Source of the DNA: DATKBT01 sp035546295
Lineage (GTDB): Bacteria; Acidobacteriota; Thermoanaerobaculia; Multivoradales; Multivoraceae
Assembly (NCBI GenBank): GCA_035546295.1
Contig: DATKBT010000011.1
Span: 1 to 7,878 of the forward strand
Direction: 5' to 3'
DNA length: 7,878 bases
The translations under genes and the position numbers were made by a program. Below the pieces are notes generated by a model. That model made no database searches. It had not been told where the DNA came from and saw nothing but the letters and a program-made list of their open reading frames with translations. Shown here piece after piece: positions 1-6,784 of the stretch (the first letter of the stretch is position 1; each line of letters opens with the position of its first letter).

Positions 1-1198
1 AGTGGCCGTTGTGGGGGGTGGCGGACAGGAACAGGCGGTTCTCGAAGCGGTGTGCGATATCGCGGATGGTGCGCGTGATGCGCGAGTCGATCGCGTACTT
101 GCTGGCGGAGGCGGGCGCCGCGACGTGCGCCTCGTCGAGGATGAGCAGGCTCTTGCGCGCGCGCTCCCCCCAAGTCTCGAGTCCCAGGACCTGGAGCAAC
201 GGGTCGCGATACTCGGGGCGGCGGATCAGCGCGTGCGAGACGATGAAGCGGTTGTGGGTGGCCCACGGGTTGACCGCGAACCCGCGCTCGCGGCGGCGCG
301 CGGCGACGAAGGCGCGGTTGTAGATCTCGAACTGGAGGCCGAAGCGCTTGGCCATCTCGTCGCGCCACTGGAGACAGATCGCGGACGGGCAGACGATGAG
401 CACGAAGTCGACGCGCTGGCGCAGCACCAGCTCCTGCAGCACCAGGCCCGCCTCGATCGTCTTGCCGAGCCCGACGTCGTCGGCGATGAACAGGTTGGCG
501 CGCGGCAGCTCGAGCGCCTTCTTGAGCGGCACGAGCTGATGGTCGATGAGCTGGATGCCGGCGCGAAACGGCGACTGGAAGAGGTGCGGATCGGTGGCGG
601 TGACGCTGTTCCAGCGCAGCGCGTGGAGGTAGGCGCCGAAGCGCGCGGGCTCGTCGAGACGGTCGGCGTCGCCCAGGCGACTGGTCTCGGTGGCGAGCAC
701 CCGCGCGCCCAGCTCGAGCTCCCAAAGCACCTCGAGCGCGCGCCCCTGCGCGTCGTCGTCAAGACAGGTGAGCCGCACCAGGGTCTGCTGGCGCGGCAGG
801 GCGGACGGCACGGCGTCTTCGACCAGGTACTGGCGGTGGCGGACCAGGACGACGTCGCCGGGCCGCGGGGAGTACGGCCGGTCGGCCTGATCGACGAAGA
901 CCGGCGTGAACGGCTCGGCGACCTCGTCGCCCAAGGCGCCGAGCAGCCGGTTGGCGAGCTCGGCGCGCGAGCGGCCGGAATCGGCGAGGCCGAGACGGCG
1001 GCAGGCGGCGCGCAGCTCGTCGCGACCGAGGGTGGGGATCAGCGATCCGGCTTCGAGCGAGGGGGCCCGCTGGAGCGACGCGATCTGCTGGGCCTTGGTG
1101 TCGGAGGAGCGCACCGCGACCTCGAACCGGCGGCCGAGATCGACGAGACGATCCTTGGTGAGGACTTCGAGAAGGGTGGTGAGGGCGGATGGCTCCAT
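1..1198 (-). CDS. drmD: DISARM-type SNF2 helicase DrmD, N-terminal part (runs off left edge)
   Basis: A minus-strand frame with no stop from ATG at 1198 to the window edge gives the first 399 residues of an SF2/SNF2 helicase. Seen: an N-terminal SAP-like region (about 1-85, containing GRDELRAACRRLGL); a conserved stretch at 171-193 (ETSRLGDADRL, then EPARFGAYLHALRW); Walker A DDVGLGKT with K246; motif Ia-like VLIVCPSAICLQW; Walker B DEAH at 355-358; and motif III SATPHNGH at 392-399. This is the architecture of DrmD, the ATP-driven helicase of class 1 DISARM, which with DrmMI, DrmA, DrmB and DrmC restricts incoming phage DNA in the cytoplasm. The DrmD assignment rests on recalled family sequences; SNF2 helicase is certain, another RapA/HepA-like protein is the alternative. 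DrmD is usually over 1,000 residues, so more than half lies outside. In class 1 loci drmD tends to be the first gene, so drmMI and the others would be expected to the left. No strong Shine-Dalgarno precedes the ATG, but the homology-like region begins there and the next upstream codons look non-coding. Confidence 0.85.
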   Translation of the reverse strand, partial: MEPSALTTLLEVLTKDRLVDLGRRFEVAVRSSDTKAQQIASLQRAPSLEAGSLIPTLGRDELRAACRRLGLADSGRSRAELANRLLGALGDEVAEPFTPVFVDQADRPYSPRPGDVVLVRHRQYLVEDAVPSALPRQQTLVRLTCLDDDAQGRALEVLWELELGARVLATETSRLGDADRLDEPARFGAYLHALRWNSVTATDPHLFQSPFRAGIQLIDHQLVPLKKALELPRANLFIADDVGLGKTIEAGLVLQELVLRQRVDFVLIVCPSAICLQWRDEMAKRFGLQFEIYNRAFVAARRRERGFAVNPWATHNRFIVSHALIRRPEYRDPLLQVLGLETWGERARKSLLILDEAHVAAPASASKYAIDSRITRTIRDIAHRFENRLFLSATPHNGH

Positions 1199-1335
1199 CG
1201 CGGAGGTCGCTCGAGCCGAGGGCCGCAGGGTCGGCGAGCACGCGGGTCCGCGTGCAACACGGCAAGGCTTCGGAGCTCGTGGTGGAGCTCGGGAATTCCT
1301 GTCGTGTGAGCTCGGCGGAATCAGTCTCGTCGCAG

Positions 1336-1363
1336 ATTGTAGAGGCTCTTGGTCTCAGCTGAG
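1336..1363 (-). promoter_or_regulatory. Candidate drmD promoter with palindrome near -35
   Basis: On the minus strand a TACAAT hexamer (1341 down to 1336, five of six bases of the -10 consensus) lies about 138 bases upstream of the drmD ATG. About 12-20 bases further upstream there is a perfect 10-bp palindrome, CTCAGCTGAG (1354-1363), and no recognisable TTGACA. A weak -35 overlapped by a palindrome would fit an activated or repressed promoter, but this is inference from position only. Confidence 0.3.
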
Positions 1364-1575
1364 CCGTACGGCCCTCGCCCCACGGAAGGGTCCAAAGCGC
1401 CCTTTCGATCGGAGATTTGCCCCCCGGGTGGCGGTTCTTCCGTAGCGGCCGAACTCCTGCTCGGCGTGCGCCAGGAAAGCCTGTGAAGGCTACATCGACG
1501 TGTACTGACTGCACGAGGCCCACGGGCGGACCCGCAAAGACGGGTCGTCGGCGTGGACCAAGTGACGGCGGAGGA

Positions 1576-1777
1576 TTACGGCCGGGATGTCCGCGTGCCG
1601 GCCAGCGGCTGTACGAGCCTCGAGGTGTCGCCGGAGAAGGAGTACCGGTCGACGATCTGTCGGACCGCGATGAGATCGATCCTGAGCAGTTTCGCAACCT
1701 GTCCTTCGCTGAGCTGCCCGTCCTCCCAGTCTTCGAGGGCCAGGAAGACGAAGCGCGGAGATCTTGACAAGCGACAT
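1576..1777 (-). pseudogene. Small decayed ORF resembling a regulator/antitoxin tail
   Basis: A 64-codon minus-strand frame (TTG at 1770, stop TAA at 1576-1578) contains a protein-like core, RFVFLALEDWEDGQLSEG followed by QVAKLLRIDLIAVRQIVDRY. This amphipathic helix-turn-helix pattern resembles the C-terminal tail of XRE/ImmA-associated regulators and some small antitoxins. The only ATG (1777) is in a different frame, giving MSLVKIS before the sequence becomes meaningless, so a one-base shift would be needed to join a natural start to the core. An in-frame TGA lies just upstream of the TTG. No Shine-Dalgarno is visible. After residue ~45 the sequence loses protein character, and no toxin or peptidase partner could be read downstream. 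Most likely a remnant; a real TTG-started microprotein is the alternative. The function is not established. Confidence 0.3.
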
Positions 1778-1791
1778 CAGGTTGATTCTTT

Positions 1792-1812
1792 ACTTGTTCA
1801 TGTTCACTTGTT
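1792..1812. repeat. Direct repeat ACTTGTT x2 in AT-rich block
   Basis: ACTTGTT occurs at 1792-1798 and 1806-1812, 14 bases apart, each preceded by TT(T/C). It sits in the most AT-rich stretch of the window, immediately upstream of the small minus-strand ORF and about 210 bases upstream of the kinase start. It could be an operator with one or two sites; chance is also possible because the repeat is short. Confidence 0.35.
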
Positions 1813-2022
1813 GGGAATAGCTCTTTAAGTCCGCTAGGCGCGAGGCTTTGAGATGCACGCGGATGCCAACCGTTTGACGTGCCCGCCAAGCCGCGTCCCG
1901 CCGCGTCCCGCCGCGACGCGCGCGGGCGACGGGCGCCAATGACGCCGGTGCCGCGTTTGCGCCCCGGCGATCGGCGTGCCAGACTATCCCCTCAGGTCAA
2001 AGCGAAAGGACGGCGACGATCG

Positions 2023-4467
2023 ATGGAGGATCCCTACCATCGATTCCAGGAGGTCGACGACCTCCTTAGACGTGCCCTCGACCAGCCCGCGAGCGAGCGG
2101 AGCTCGTTTCTGGCCGAAGCCTGTCGGGGCGACGCCGAGTTGCGCCTAGCGGTCGAACGGCTGCTCGAGGCGAGCGACGACAACAGCTTCCTCGACCGGG
2201 CCGCCGACGAGAGCGCCGCGTGCCAGCGCGCCCCCGCCGCATCGCTCGGGCCGTACCGTCTCGACTCCCTCCTGGGACGCGGCGGCGCGGCGCGCGTCTT
2301 TCGGGCCCATGACGCGCGCCTGGGTCGTGACGTCGCCCTCAAGGTCGTCTCGGAGAGCGACGTCGGGCGTTCCCAGGTCGAGCGGCTCCAGACCGAGGCG
2401 CGTAGCGCCTCGTCGCTCAATCACCCCAACGTCGTGACCGTCTACGACATCGGAAGCGACCAGGGCGCGGCCTACATCGCGATGGAGCTGATCGAAGGTC
2501 GCAGCCTCGCGGAGCACGTCGCCGAGGGGCCGCTCCCCCTGGACCAGGCAGTCGACCTTGCGGCTCAGGTCGCTCGCGGCCTGGCCGCCGCCCACGCCCG
2601 GGGCATCCTGCACCGCGACCTGAAGCCTGGCAACATCATGATCAGCGACGACGGCCTTGCCAAGATCGTGGACTTCGGTCTCGCCAAGTCTCTCGCACCG
2701 CTCGAGGCCGAGACCGTCGCCAAGACCGTCGCCCGGCCGGTGACCGCCACCGGGGCCATCCTGGGAACCGTCGCCTACATGTCGCCCGAGCAGGCCGCCG
2801 GGCGACCCCTGGACTCGCGCTCGGACCAGTTCTCGCTCGGCACCATCCTCTACGAGCTCTCCACCGGGATCAGACCGTTCGCGCGGCCCAGCGCGGTGGA
2901 GACCCTCGCCGCGATCGTGAGCGACGAGATCCCTCCTCCCAACGAGCTCTCCCCGGCCCTGCCTCTTCGGCTCACGCGACTGGTCGGGCGTTGCCTCGAG
3001 AAGGATCCGGCGAAGCGCTTCGAGAGCACCGAGGAGCTGGCGTCGGAGCTCGCGGCGATCGCCGCCGAGCTTGCGGGGTCTCCGGAGGCGGGCCCGGCGG
3101 CCCCGCCTCCTGCGGCGCGACGGCGGCCGCTCCTCCGGATCGTCGCCGCCGTCGCCGCCGTCGCCACGGCGGGCGGCCTCCTCTGGGGGCTCCGCGATCG
3201 CGTTTCCGAGGCGGTCTCGGCCGCGCCCGCGGCCCCGCCGGTGACCGCTTCGGATCCGGCGGAGCGGCCGGCGATCGCCGTTCTCCCCCTCGAGAACCTG
3301 GGCTCCGACCCCGAGGATCGCTACTTCTCTGACGGCGTCAGCGAGGATCTCGTCGACCGACTCTCCTCCTGGCGGATGTTCCCGGTGATCTCCCACTTCT
3401 CGAGCTTTGCCTACGACAGCCGCTCCTCGGACCTCCGCGCGGTCGGACGACGACTCGGAGCGCGCTATCTCGTTCAAGGCTCGGTGCGCCGCGCGGACGG
3501 CCGGGTCCGCATCGCAGCCCGGCTGGTCGACAGCGAGACCGGGAGCGTGCTGTGGAGCGACCGGTTCGACCGGCCGTACGCCGACCTACTGGCCCTGCAG
3601 GACGAGATCGGCGAGACCATCGTCGGCGCGCTCCACCCCCGGCTCGAGGAGGCCGACCAGATCCGTGCGGCGCGGGCGGATCCCGCCGATCTGCGCGCCT
3701 GGGATTGGAGCCAGCGCGGCTGGTGGCACTGGAACCGGCTCACCCAGCGCGACACGGAGCTCGCCCGGGAAGCGTTCTCCAAGGCCCTCGAGCTCGCTCC
3801 AGGCTTCGGCGAGGCCCACGCGGGGCTCGCACTGACCCATTACGTGGACCTCGCCCTGGGCTGGGCGGACTCCGAAGGGCAGGCGATGGATGTGCTGGAG
3901 GAGGCCGCCCGGCGCGCGGTCTCCCTCGACCGCGAGAGCGCCGTGGCCCACCACGCCCTCGGTCACGCCCTCGCCCTGCGCGGGCGTCGCCAGGAGATGA
4001 TCGCGGCCTTCCACCGGTCGATCGAGCTCAACCCCATGTCCGCGCTGGTGCTTAGTTGCGCCGGGGAGGGGATGGCGCTGGGCGGCGAAGCCGAGGAGGC
4101 GATCGTATACCTGGAGCGGGCGATTCGCCTGAGCCCGCAGGATCCGGCGCTCCACATCATCCTCCACGGCGTCGCCCTCGCCCACTTCGCCGCCCAGCGC
4201 TACGACCAGTCGTTGGCCTGGGCGTTCCGGGCGCTCGAGCTGGACCCCACCTTCGCCTGGGCCCACCGCACGCGGGCCGCGAGCCTCGCTCTGCTCGGCC
4301 GGCTCGACGAGGCCGGGACCGCGCTCGCGGAGGCGACCGCCCTCGATCCGGGGTCCTCGCTCGCAGGCGGCGGGCGAGGTCTGGCCGCCGCCGACCCGGC
4401 GGTCGCGACGCGCTACCTGGAGGGTCTCCGGGCCGCCGGATCGAGGTCCGGAGTCGCGGGTGGCTGA
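2023..4467 (+). CDS. Membrane Ser/Thr protein kinase with TolB-like and TPR sensor region
   Basis: An 814-residue protein. It has an N-terminal leader (1-75) of the type seen in ECF-linked kinases (MEDPYHRFQEVDDLLRRAL), then a Hanks-type kinase domain (about 78-340) with all key motifs: glycine loop GRGGAARVF from G85, VALK with catalytic K107, HRDLKPGN with D199 and N204, DFG at 217-219, and MSPEQ with E256. A single transmembrane helix follows an RRR stretch (about 367-389), placing the kinase in the cytoplasm and the rest outside. Residues 416-542 form a TolB-like domain (AIAVLPLENLGSD, FSDGVSEDLVDRL, ARYLVQGSVRR) as in COG5616-type proteins; residues 556-795 are TPR repeats. It phosphorylates Ser/Thr targets, probably in response to an extracytoplasmic partner bound by the TolB/TPR part. 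The frame is open back to 1879, but ATG 2023 is preferred: AAAGGA lies 12 bases upstream and the family leader begins there. It is followed by an ECF sigma gene 81 bases downstream, a likely partner. Confidence 0.93.
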   Translation: MEDPYHRFQEVDDLLRRALDQPASERSSFLAEACRGDAELRLAVERLLEASDDNSFLDRAADESAACQRAPAASLGPYRLDSLLGRGGAARVFRAHDARLGRDVALKVVSESDVGRSQVERLQTEARSASSLNHPNVVTVYDIGSDQGAAYIAMELIEGRSLAEHVAEGPLPLDQAVDLAAQVARGLAAAHARGILHRDLKPGNIMISDDGLAKIVDFGLAKSLAPLEAETVAKTVARPVTATGAILGTVAYMSPEQAAGRPLDSRSDQFSLGTILYELSTGIRPFARPSAVETLAAIVSDEIPPPNELSPALPLRLTRLVGRCLEKDPAKRFESTEELASELAAIAAELAGSPEAGPAAPPPAARRRPLLRIVAAVAAVATAGGLLWGLRDRVSEAVSAAPAAPPVTASDPAERPAIAVLPLENLGSDPEDRYFSDGVSEDLVDRLSSWRMFPVISHFSSFAYDSRSSDLRAVGRRLGARYLVQGSVRRADGRVRIAARLVDSETGSVLWSDRFDRPYADLLALQDEIGETIVGALHPRLEEADQIRAARADPADLRAWDWSQRGWWHWNRLTQRDTELAREAFSKALELAPGFGEAHAGLALTHYVDLALGWADSEGQAMDVLEEAARRAVSLDRESAVAHHALGHALALRGRRQEMIAAFHRSIELNPMSALVLSCAGEGMALGGEAEEAIVYLERAIRLSPQDPALHIILHGVALAHFAAQRYDQSLAWAFRALELDPTFAWAHRTRAASLALLGRLDEAGTALAEATALDPGSSLAGGGRGLAAADPAVATRYLEGLRAAGSRSGVAGG

Positions 4468-4548
4468 GCCGACCGACCGCCGAGTCAGGAGTCGAGCCCG
4501 CGAAACGCCGCCGGCTCACAGCAGACACCCGCCCGAAGGCCAGACAGC

Positions 4549-5127
4549 ATGAACGGAACGGACGACGACTGGCTCCCGTTCGCGGCCGAGTGGCGGGACG
4601 GCCTCCCCGACCGCCTGTTCGACGCGGTCTACGCCGAGCTCAAGAGGGTGGCCCGGAGCCAGCTCCGCCGGCTGCGCCCCGGCCAGCTCATGGACACCAC
4701 CTCCCTCGTCCACGAAACCTACTTCAAGTTCGAGCGCCAATCGGACCTCGAGGTCCGGAGCCGTGAGCACTTCCTCGCAGTGGCGGCGCGCGCGATGCAT
4801 CAGGTGCTCGTCGACTACGCGCGGCGCACCCACCGCCTAAAGCGGGGCGGCGGCGGCGAGGACCTCCAGCTAGACGAGACCCTCTCCCTGCGCGGCATCG
4901 ACGTCGATCGGGTGCTCGACGTCGACCGCGCCCTGCGGCGGCTGGCCGAGCACAGCAGCCGCCAGGCCTTCATCGTGCAGTGCAGGTTCTTCGCCGGCCT
5001 CACCGAGGAGGAGGTCGCCGCCATGCTCGACGTCTCCTCCCGCACCGTCCGCAACGAGTGGGCACGCGCGAAGGCCTGGCTCGCGCTGGCGATGCGCCCT
5101 CCGGAGCCGCCGCCCGAGGCGACGTAG
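4549..5127 (+). CDS. ECF-family RNA polymerase sigma factor (TIGR02999 type)
   Basis: A 192-residue sigma factor. The sigma2 region lies at about 15-90 (LFDAVYAELKRVARSQLRR; TTSLVHETYFKF; HFLAVAARAMHQVLVDYARR) and sigma4 at about 125-182 (ALRRLAEHSSRQAFIV; then RFFAGLTEEEVAAMLDVS and SRTVRNEWARAKAWL), with the helix-turn-helix at 152-176. This is the subfamily usually found beside Ser/Thr kinases with TPR domains, where phosphorylation is thought to replace an anti-sigma factor; no anti-sigma gene is present here. It directs RNA polymerase to a specific promoter set that cannot be read from this window. GAAGG (4535-4539), nine bases before the ATG, supports the start. In most such loci the sigma gene precedes the kinase; here it follows it. 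Length is normal for the family and both regions look intact. Confidence 0.93.
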   Translation: MNGTDDDWLPFAAEWRDGLPDRLFDAVYAELKRVARSQLRRLRPGQLMDTTSLVHETYFKFERQSDLEVRSREHFLAVAARAMHQVLVDYARRTHRLKRGGGGEDLQLDETLSLRGIDVDRVLDVDRALRRLAEHSSRQAFIVQCRFFAGLTEEEVAAMLDVSSRTVRNEWARAKAWLALAMRPPEPPPEAT

Positions 5128-5148
5128 CCGCGAGTCGCAGTCGCGGCT
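5126..5148. terminator. Hairpin between convergent genes
   Basis: A perfect 8-bp inverted repeat (AGCCGCGA at 5126-5133, TCGCGGCT at 5141-5148) with a 7-base loop starts on the last two bases of the sigma-factor stop codon and ends 17 bases before the 3' end of the convergent secreted-protein gene. It lacks a T-run, so it could act as a weak bidirectional terminator or as an RNA 3' end stabiliser. Confidence 0.5.
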
Positions 5149-5165
5149 CCGGGCGCGCGCGCCGA

Positions 5166-5801
5166 TCAGCTCCAGCGCAGCCGGAACCTCACCTCGAGTG
5201 AGACGCCGACGCTGGGGTTCCAGCCCAGGAAGGTCTGGAGTTGCTCGCCGGACACCCCGCCGAAGATCCCGGTGCCGCCGGTGACCGCGCGCCGCACCTC
5301 CACGGGCTCCGGGCTCTCGAAGCCGTCGGTGGTGATCGTGCGCTGGCCGTACTCCTGCGCGATCTCGGGGGTGAAGCTGAAGATCTGGCTGGTGGCCACC
5401 CACGCTCCGGATTCGGTGAGAGCGCCGTCGCCCACGTGCCAGCCCCGGCAGGTCCAGGTCCCGATCACTTTGTCCGGGAACTCTGGAGAGCCGTCCTCGT
5501 TCACGCCGTTGCAGCCGAGCGCGCCGGTCTCGGGATCGACCACGCTGCAGGTCAGCGTGCCGGCCGGATACAGGTACCCGGTGGTGATGAACTCGCCCCC
5601 GTAGGCGGGCAGGCCGTCGACGACCGGCTCGGTGTCCGGCACGAAGAGAGTGCCGTTCTCGGCCACTTCCACACGCAAGAAACGGTGCCGCTGGGCCTGT
5701 TCGAGCTGGACCTCCTGGGCGGCGGCGGACGGGGCTTCAACGGCCCAGAAGGCCATGACCGACGCCAGCGCGAACGCGGTTGAGAGTCTGTTCCTCCTCA
5801 T
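5166..5801 (-). CDS. Secreted protein, allene-oxide-cyclase/dirigent-like barrel
   Basis: A 211-residue exported protein. The signal peptide is clear: MRRNR, a hydrophobic core (LSTAFALASVMAFWAV), and a likely AXA site SAAA|Q after residue 28. The start is fixed by a strong Shine-Dalgarno, AAGGAGG, six bases before ATG 5801; the open frame extends to 5912 but without signal-peptide logic. The mature part contains ITTDGFES (156-163) and VTGGTGIFGGVSGE (173-186), which resemble the barrel motif of allene-oxide-cyclase-like and dirigent-like bacterial proteins. Three cysteines (85, 97, 118) lie in a segment GTLTC...LGC...TWTCRGW that could hold one disulfide. No catalytic residues can be pointed to, so the function is unknown; a binding or structural role in the periplasm or outside is possible. 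It is monocistronic and convergent with the sigma factor, and divergent from the toxin-antitoxin operon. Confidence 0.85.
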   Translation of the reverse strand: MRRNRLSTAFALASVMAFWAVEAPSAAAQEVQLEQAQRHRFLRVEVAENGTLFVPDTEPVVDGLPAYGGEFITTGYLYPAGTLTCSVVDPETGALGCNGVNEDGSPEFPDKVIGTWTCRGWHVGDGALTESGAWVATSQIFSFTPEIAQEYGQRTITTDGFESPEPVEVRRAVTGGTGIFGGVSGEQLQTFLGWNPSVGVSLEVRFRLRWS

Positions 5802-6257
5802 CGGGCTCCTCCTTGTTTCGGACGGGTTGTGGGATCGAGGCCTCCATGCGGCCCGGCCGGCGGCGCGGGCTTCCGGGGAGCCATTCCCTCGAATCCTTCC
5901 TACGTCGTCCACCCGAACGACCGGAAGAGGATCGCGCTCGTGCGGCGACCTCGAAGCCGCGCGGTTCCGGAGCGGCGCCCCAGGGCTGGCGGCTTTGCAC
6001 CCCTGAGCTCACGCGCCGCCGGCATCCGGGCTCGCCTCGCCCGCTCCATCTCCGGCGTCGGGTTGGTCTGGCACGATCCAGGTCTTGACGGGGCTTCGGG
6101 CACTCGCACCGCCGGTGTCGGTCTGGCGTCCTCTTCTCCCCTCGGGCGACCGCCTTCCGGCGCCGCGGTTGGCCTGAGCGCGTGGACCCAGAGAACGACC
6201 AGCCGGCCCGGCGATTCGCCGCGCAGACCGGCGAGAGCTTCACCGGGGTGGGTTCGA
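5802..6257. other. Long divergent intergenic region, no gene seen
   Basis: About 455 bases between the secreted-protein gene and the toxin-antitoxin promoter. The plus-strand frame that runs into the antitoxin from 5829 reads as low-complexity Arg/Pro/Ala/Gly sequence with no domain character, and the minus-strand frames are similar. Apart from the Shine-Dalgarno of the minus-strand gene at its left end I see no promoter, hairpin or RNA gene that I can support. It may contain decayed sequence. Confidence 0.5.
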
Positions 6258-6289
6258 TTGACATCAGGTTGCGGTTGCCATAAGGTTGC
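6258..6289 (+). promoter_or_regulatory. Toxin-antitoxin promoter with overlapping GGTTGC repeats
   Basis: TTGACA at 6258-6263 (perfect -35), a 17-base spacer, and TAAGGT at 6281-6286 (matching T1, A2 and T6 of the -10 consensus) make a good sigma70-like promoter; transcription would start about 35 bases before the antitoxin ATG. GGTTGC occurs three times inside it, at 6267-6272, 6273-6278 and 6284-6289, the first and third as AGGTTGC spaced 17 bases apart. Repeats covering the spacer and -10 are where an autorepressing Xre-type antitoxin would be expected to bind; this binding is inference. Confidence 0.65.
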
Positions 6290-6326
6290 AGAGGTCTGGA
6301 AGACTTCCCTGGAGAGGACTCTCCCG

Positions 6327-6773
6327 ATGACGACCGGCGATCTCACCACGCTCAGCCCCCAGAAGCTCGCCGAGGTCCTGGTCGCGGCCCGGGGCGATCG
6401 GCCGGCTTGGCTCGACGAGTTCTCCGAGGAGCTCGACCGTCGGCGCGCAGGCCGGGAGCTCGAGCGCCTGCTGACGGTTTGGGGGCTCAGTCAGTCCGAG
6501 GCGGCTCGGCTGTTCGGCGTGTCGCGCCAGGCGGTGAGCAAATGGCTCGAGCGCGGAGTGCCGAGCGAGCGTCTGGAGAGCCTCGCCGACCTCGCGGCCG
6601 CCACCGATCTCCTCGTGCGCTACGTGAAGCGTGATCGCGTCCCAGCCGTCGTGCGCCGCCAGTTCCCGGCGGCGAACGACCTGTCCCTCCTCGAACTCGT
6701 CGGCGAGGGGCGCACGCGCCGGGTGCTCGAGGTCTGCCGGGCCATGTTCGACTTCGCTTCGGTCCTCGGCTGA
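6327..6773 (+). CDS. Xre/MbcA/ParS-type antitoxin of a RES toxin-antitoxin pair
   Basis: A 148-residue cytoplasmic DNA-binding antitoxin. Residues 1-45 form an N-terminal helical leader; 54-74 are an Xre-like helix-turn-helix (GLSQSEAARLFGVSRQAVSK, then WLERG); and the C-terminal part (about 100-148, RVPAVVRRQFPAANDLSLLE, EGRTRRVLEVCRAMFDFA) resembles the MbcA/ParS/Xre toxin-binding domain. Such antitoxins block the NAD+ pocket of the RES toxin and repress their own promoter. ATG 6327 is chosen because GGAGAGG (6311-6317) lies nine bases upstream and the family-like sequence starts there, although the frame is open from 5829. The toxin gene begins 11 bases after its stop, so the two are cotranscribed and probably translationally coupled. 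The promoter at 6258-6286 fits a leadered mRNA. Confidence 0.9.
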   Translation: MTTGDLTTLSPQKLAEVLVAARGDRPAWLDEFSEELDRRRAGRELERLLTVWGLSQSEAARLFGVSRQAVSKWLERGVPSERLESLADLAAATDLLVRYVKRDRVPAVVRRQFPAANDLSLLELVGEGRTRRVLEVCRAMFDFASVLG

Positions 6774-6784
6774 GCAGTCGAGCC

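Larger units (their letters stand above)
1199..2022. other. Divergent intergenic region between drmD and the kinase gene
   Basis: About 820 bases separate the two divergent genes. The region holds the candidate drmD promoter, a small minus-strand reading frame (1576-1777), an AT-rich block (about 1778-1830) in an otherwise GC-rich window, and a 10-bp tandem repeat CCGCGTCCCG at 1891-1910 that continues partly to 1915. Longer open frames here have no recognisable protein character and are best read as GC-rich non-coding sequence. No convincing promoter for the kinase gene was found; a TTGACG at 1874-1879 has no matching -10. Confidence 0.6.

Noticed and set aside
2..1309. A 435-codon open frame on the plus strand
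   Set aside because: It is the antisense of the drmD-like gene; the minus strand has ordered helicase motifs, whereas this frame has only Gly/Ala/Arg/Glu-rich sequence without domains.
1773..1784. A 12-base sequence GACATCAGGTTG shared with the toxin-antitoxin promoter (6260-6271)
   Set aside because: One 12-base match between two places in a window this size is expected by chance, and the two copies are not placed alike relative to genes.
759..1889. A 376-codon minus-strand frame
   Set aside because: It overlaps the drmD gene in another frame and reads as Arg/Pro/Ser-rich non-coding sequence.
1879..2022. An N-terminal extension of the kinase by 48 codons
   Set aside because: The extension is Arg/Pro/Ala-rich, contains the CCGCGTCCCG tandem repeat and lacks family character, while ATG 2023 has an upstream AAAGGA.
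2146..3477. A 443-codon minus-strand frame inside the kinase gene
   Set aside because: It is antisense to a kinase with all catalytic motifs; long antisense frames are usual at this GC content.
5829..6326. Extension of the antitoxin frame upstream to 5829
   Set aside because: It would span the promoter at 6258-6286 and has no protein-like features; ATG 6327 has a good Shine-Dalgarno.
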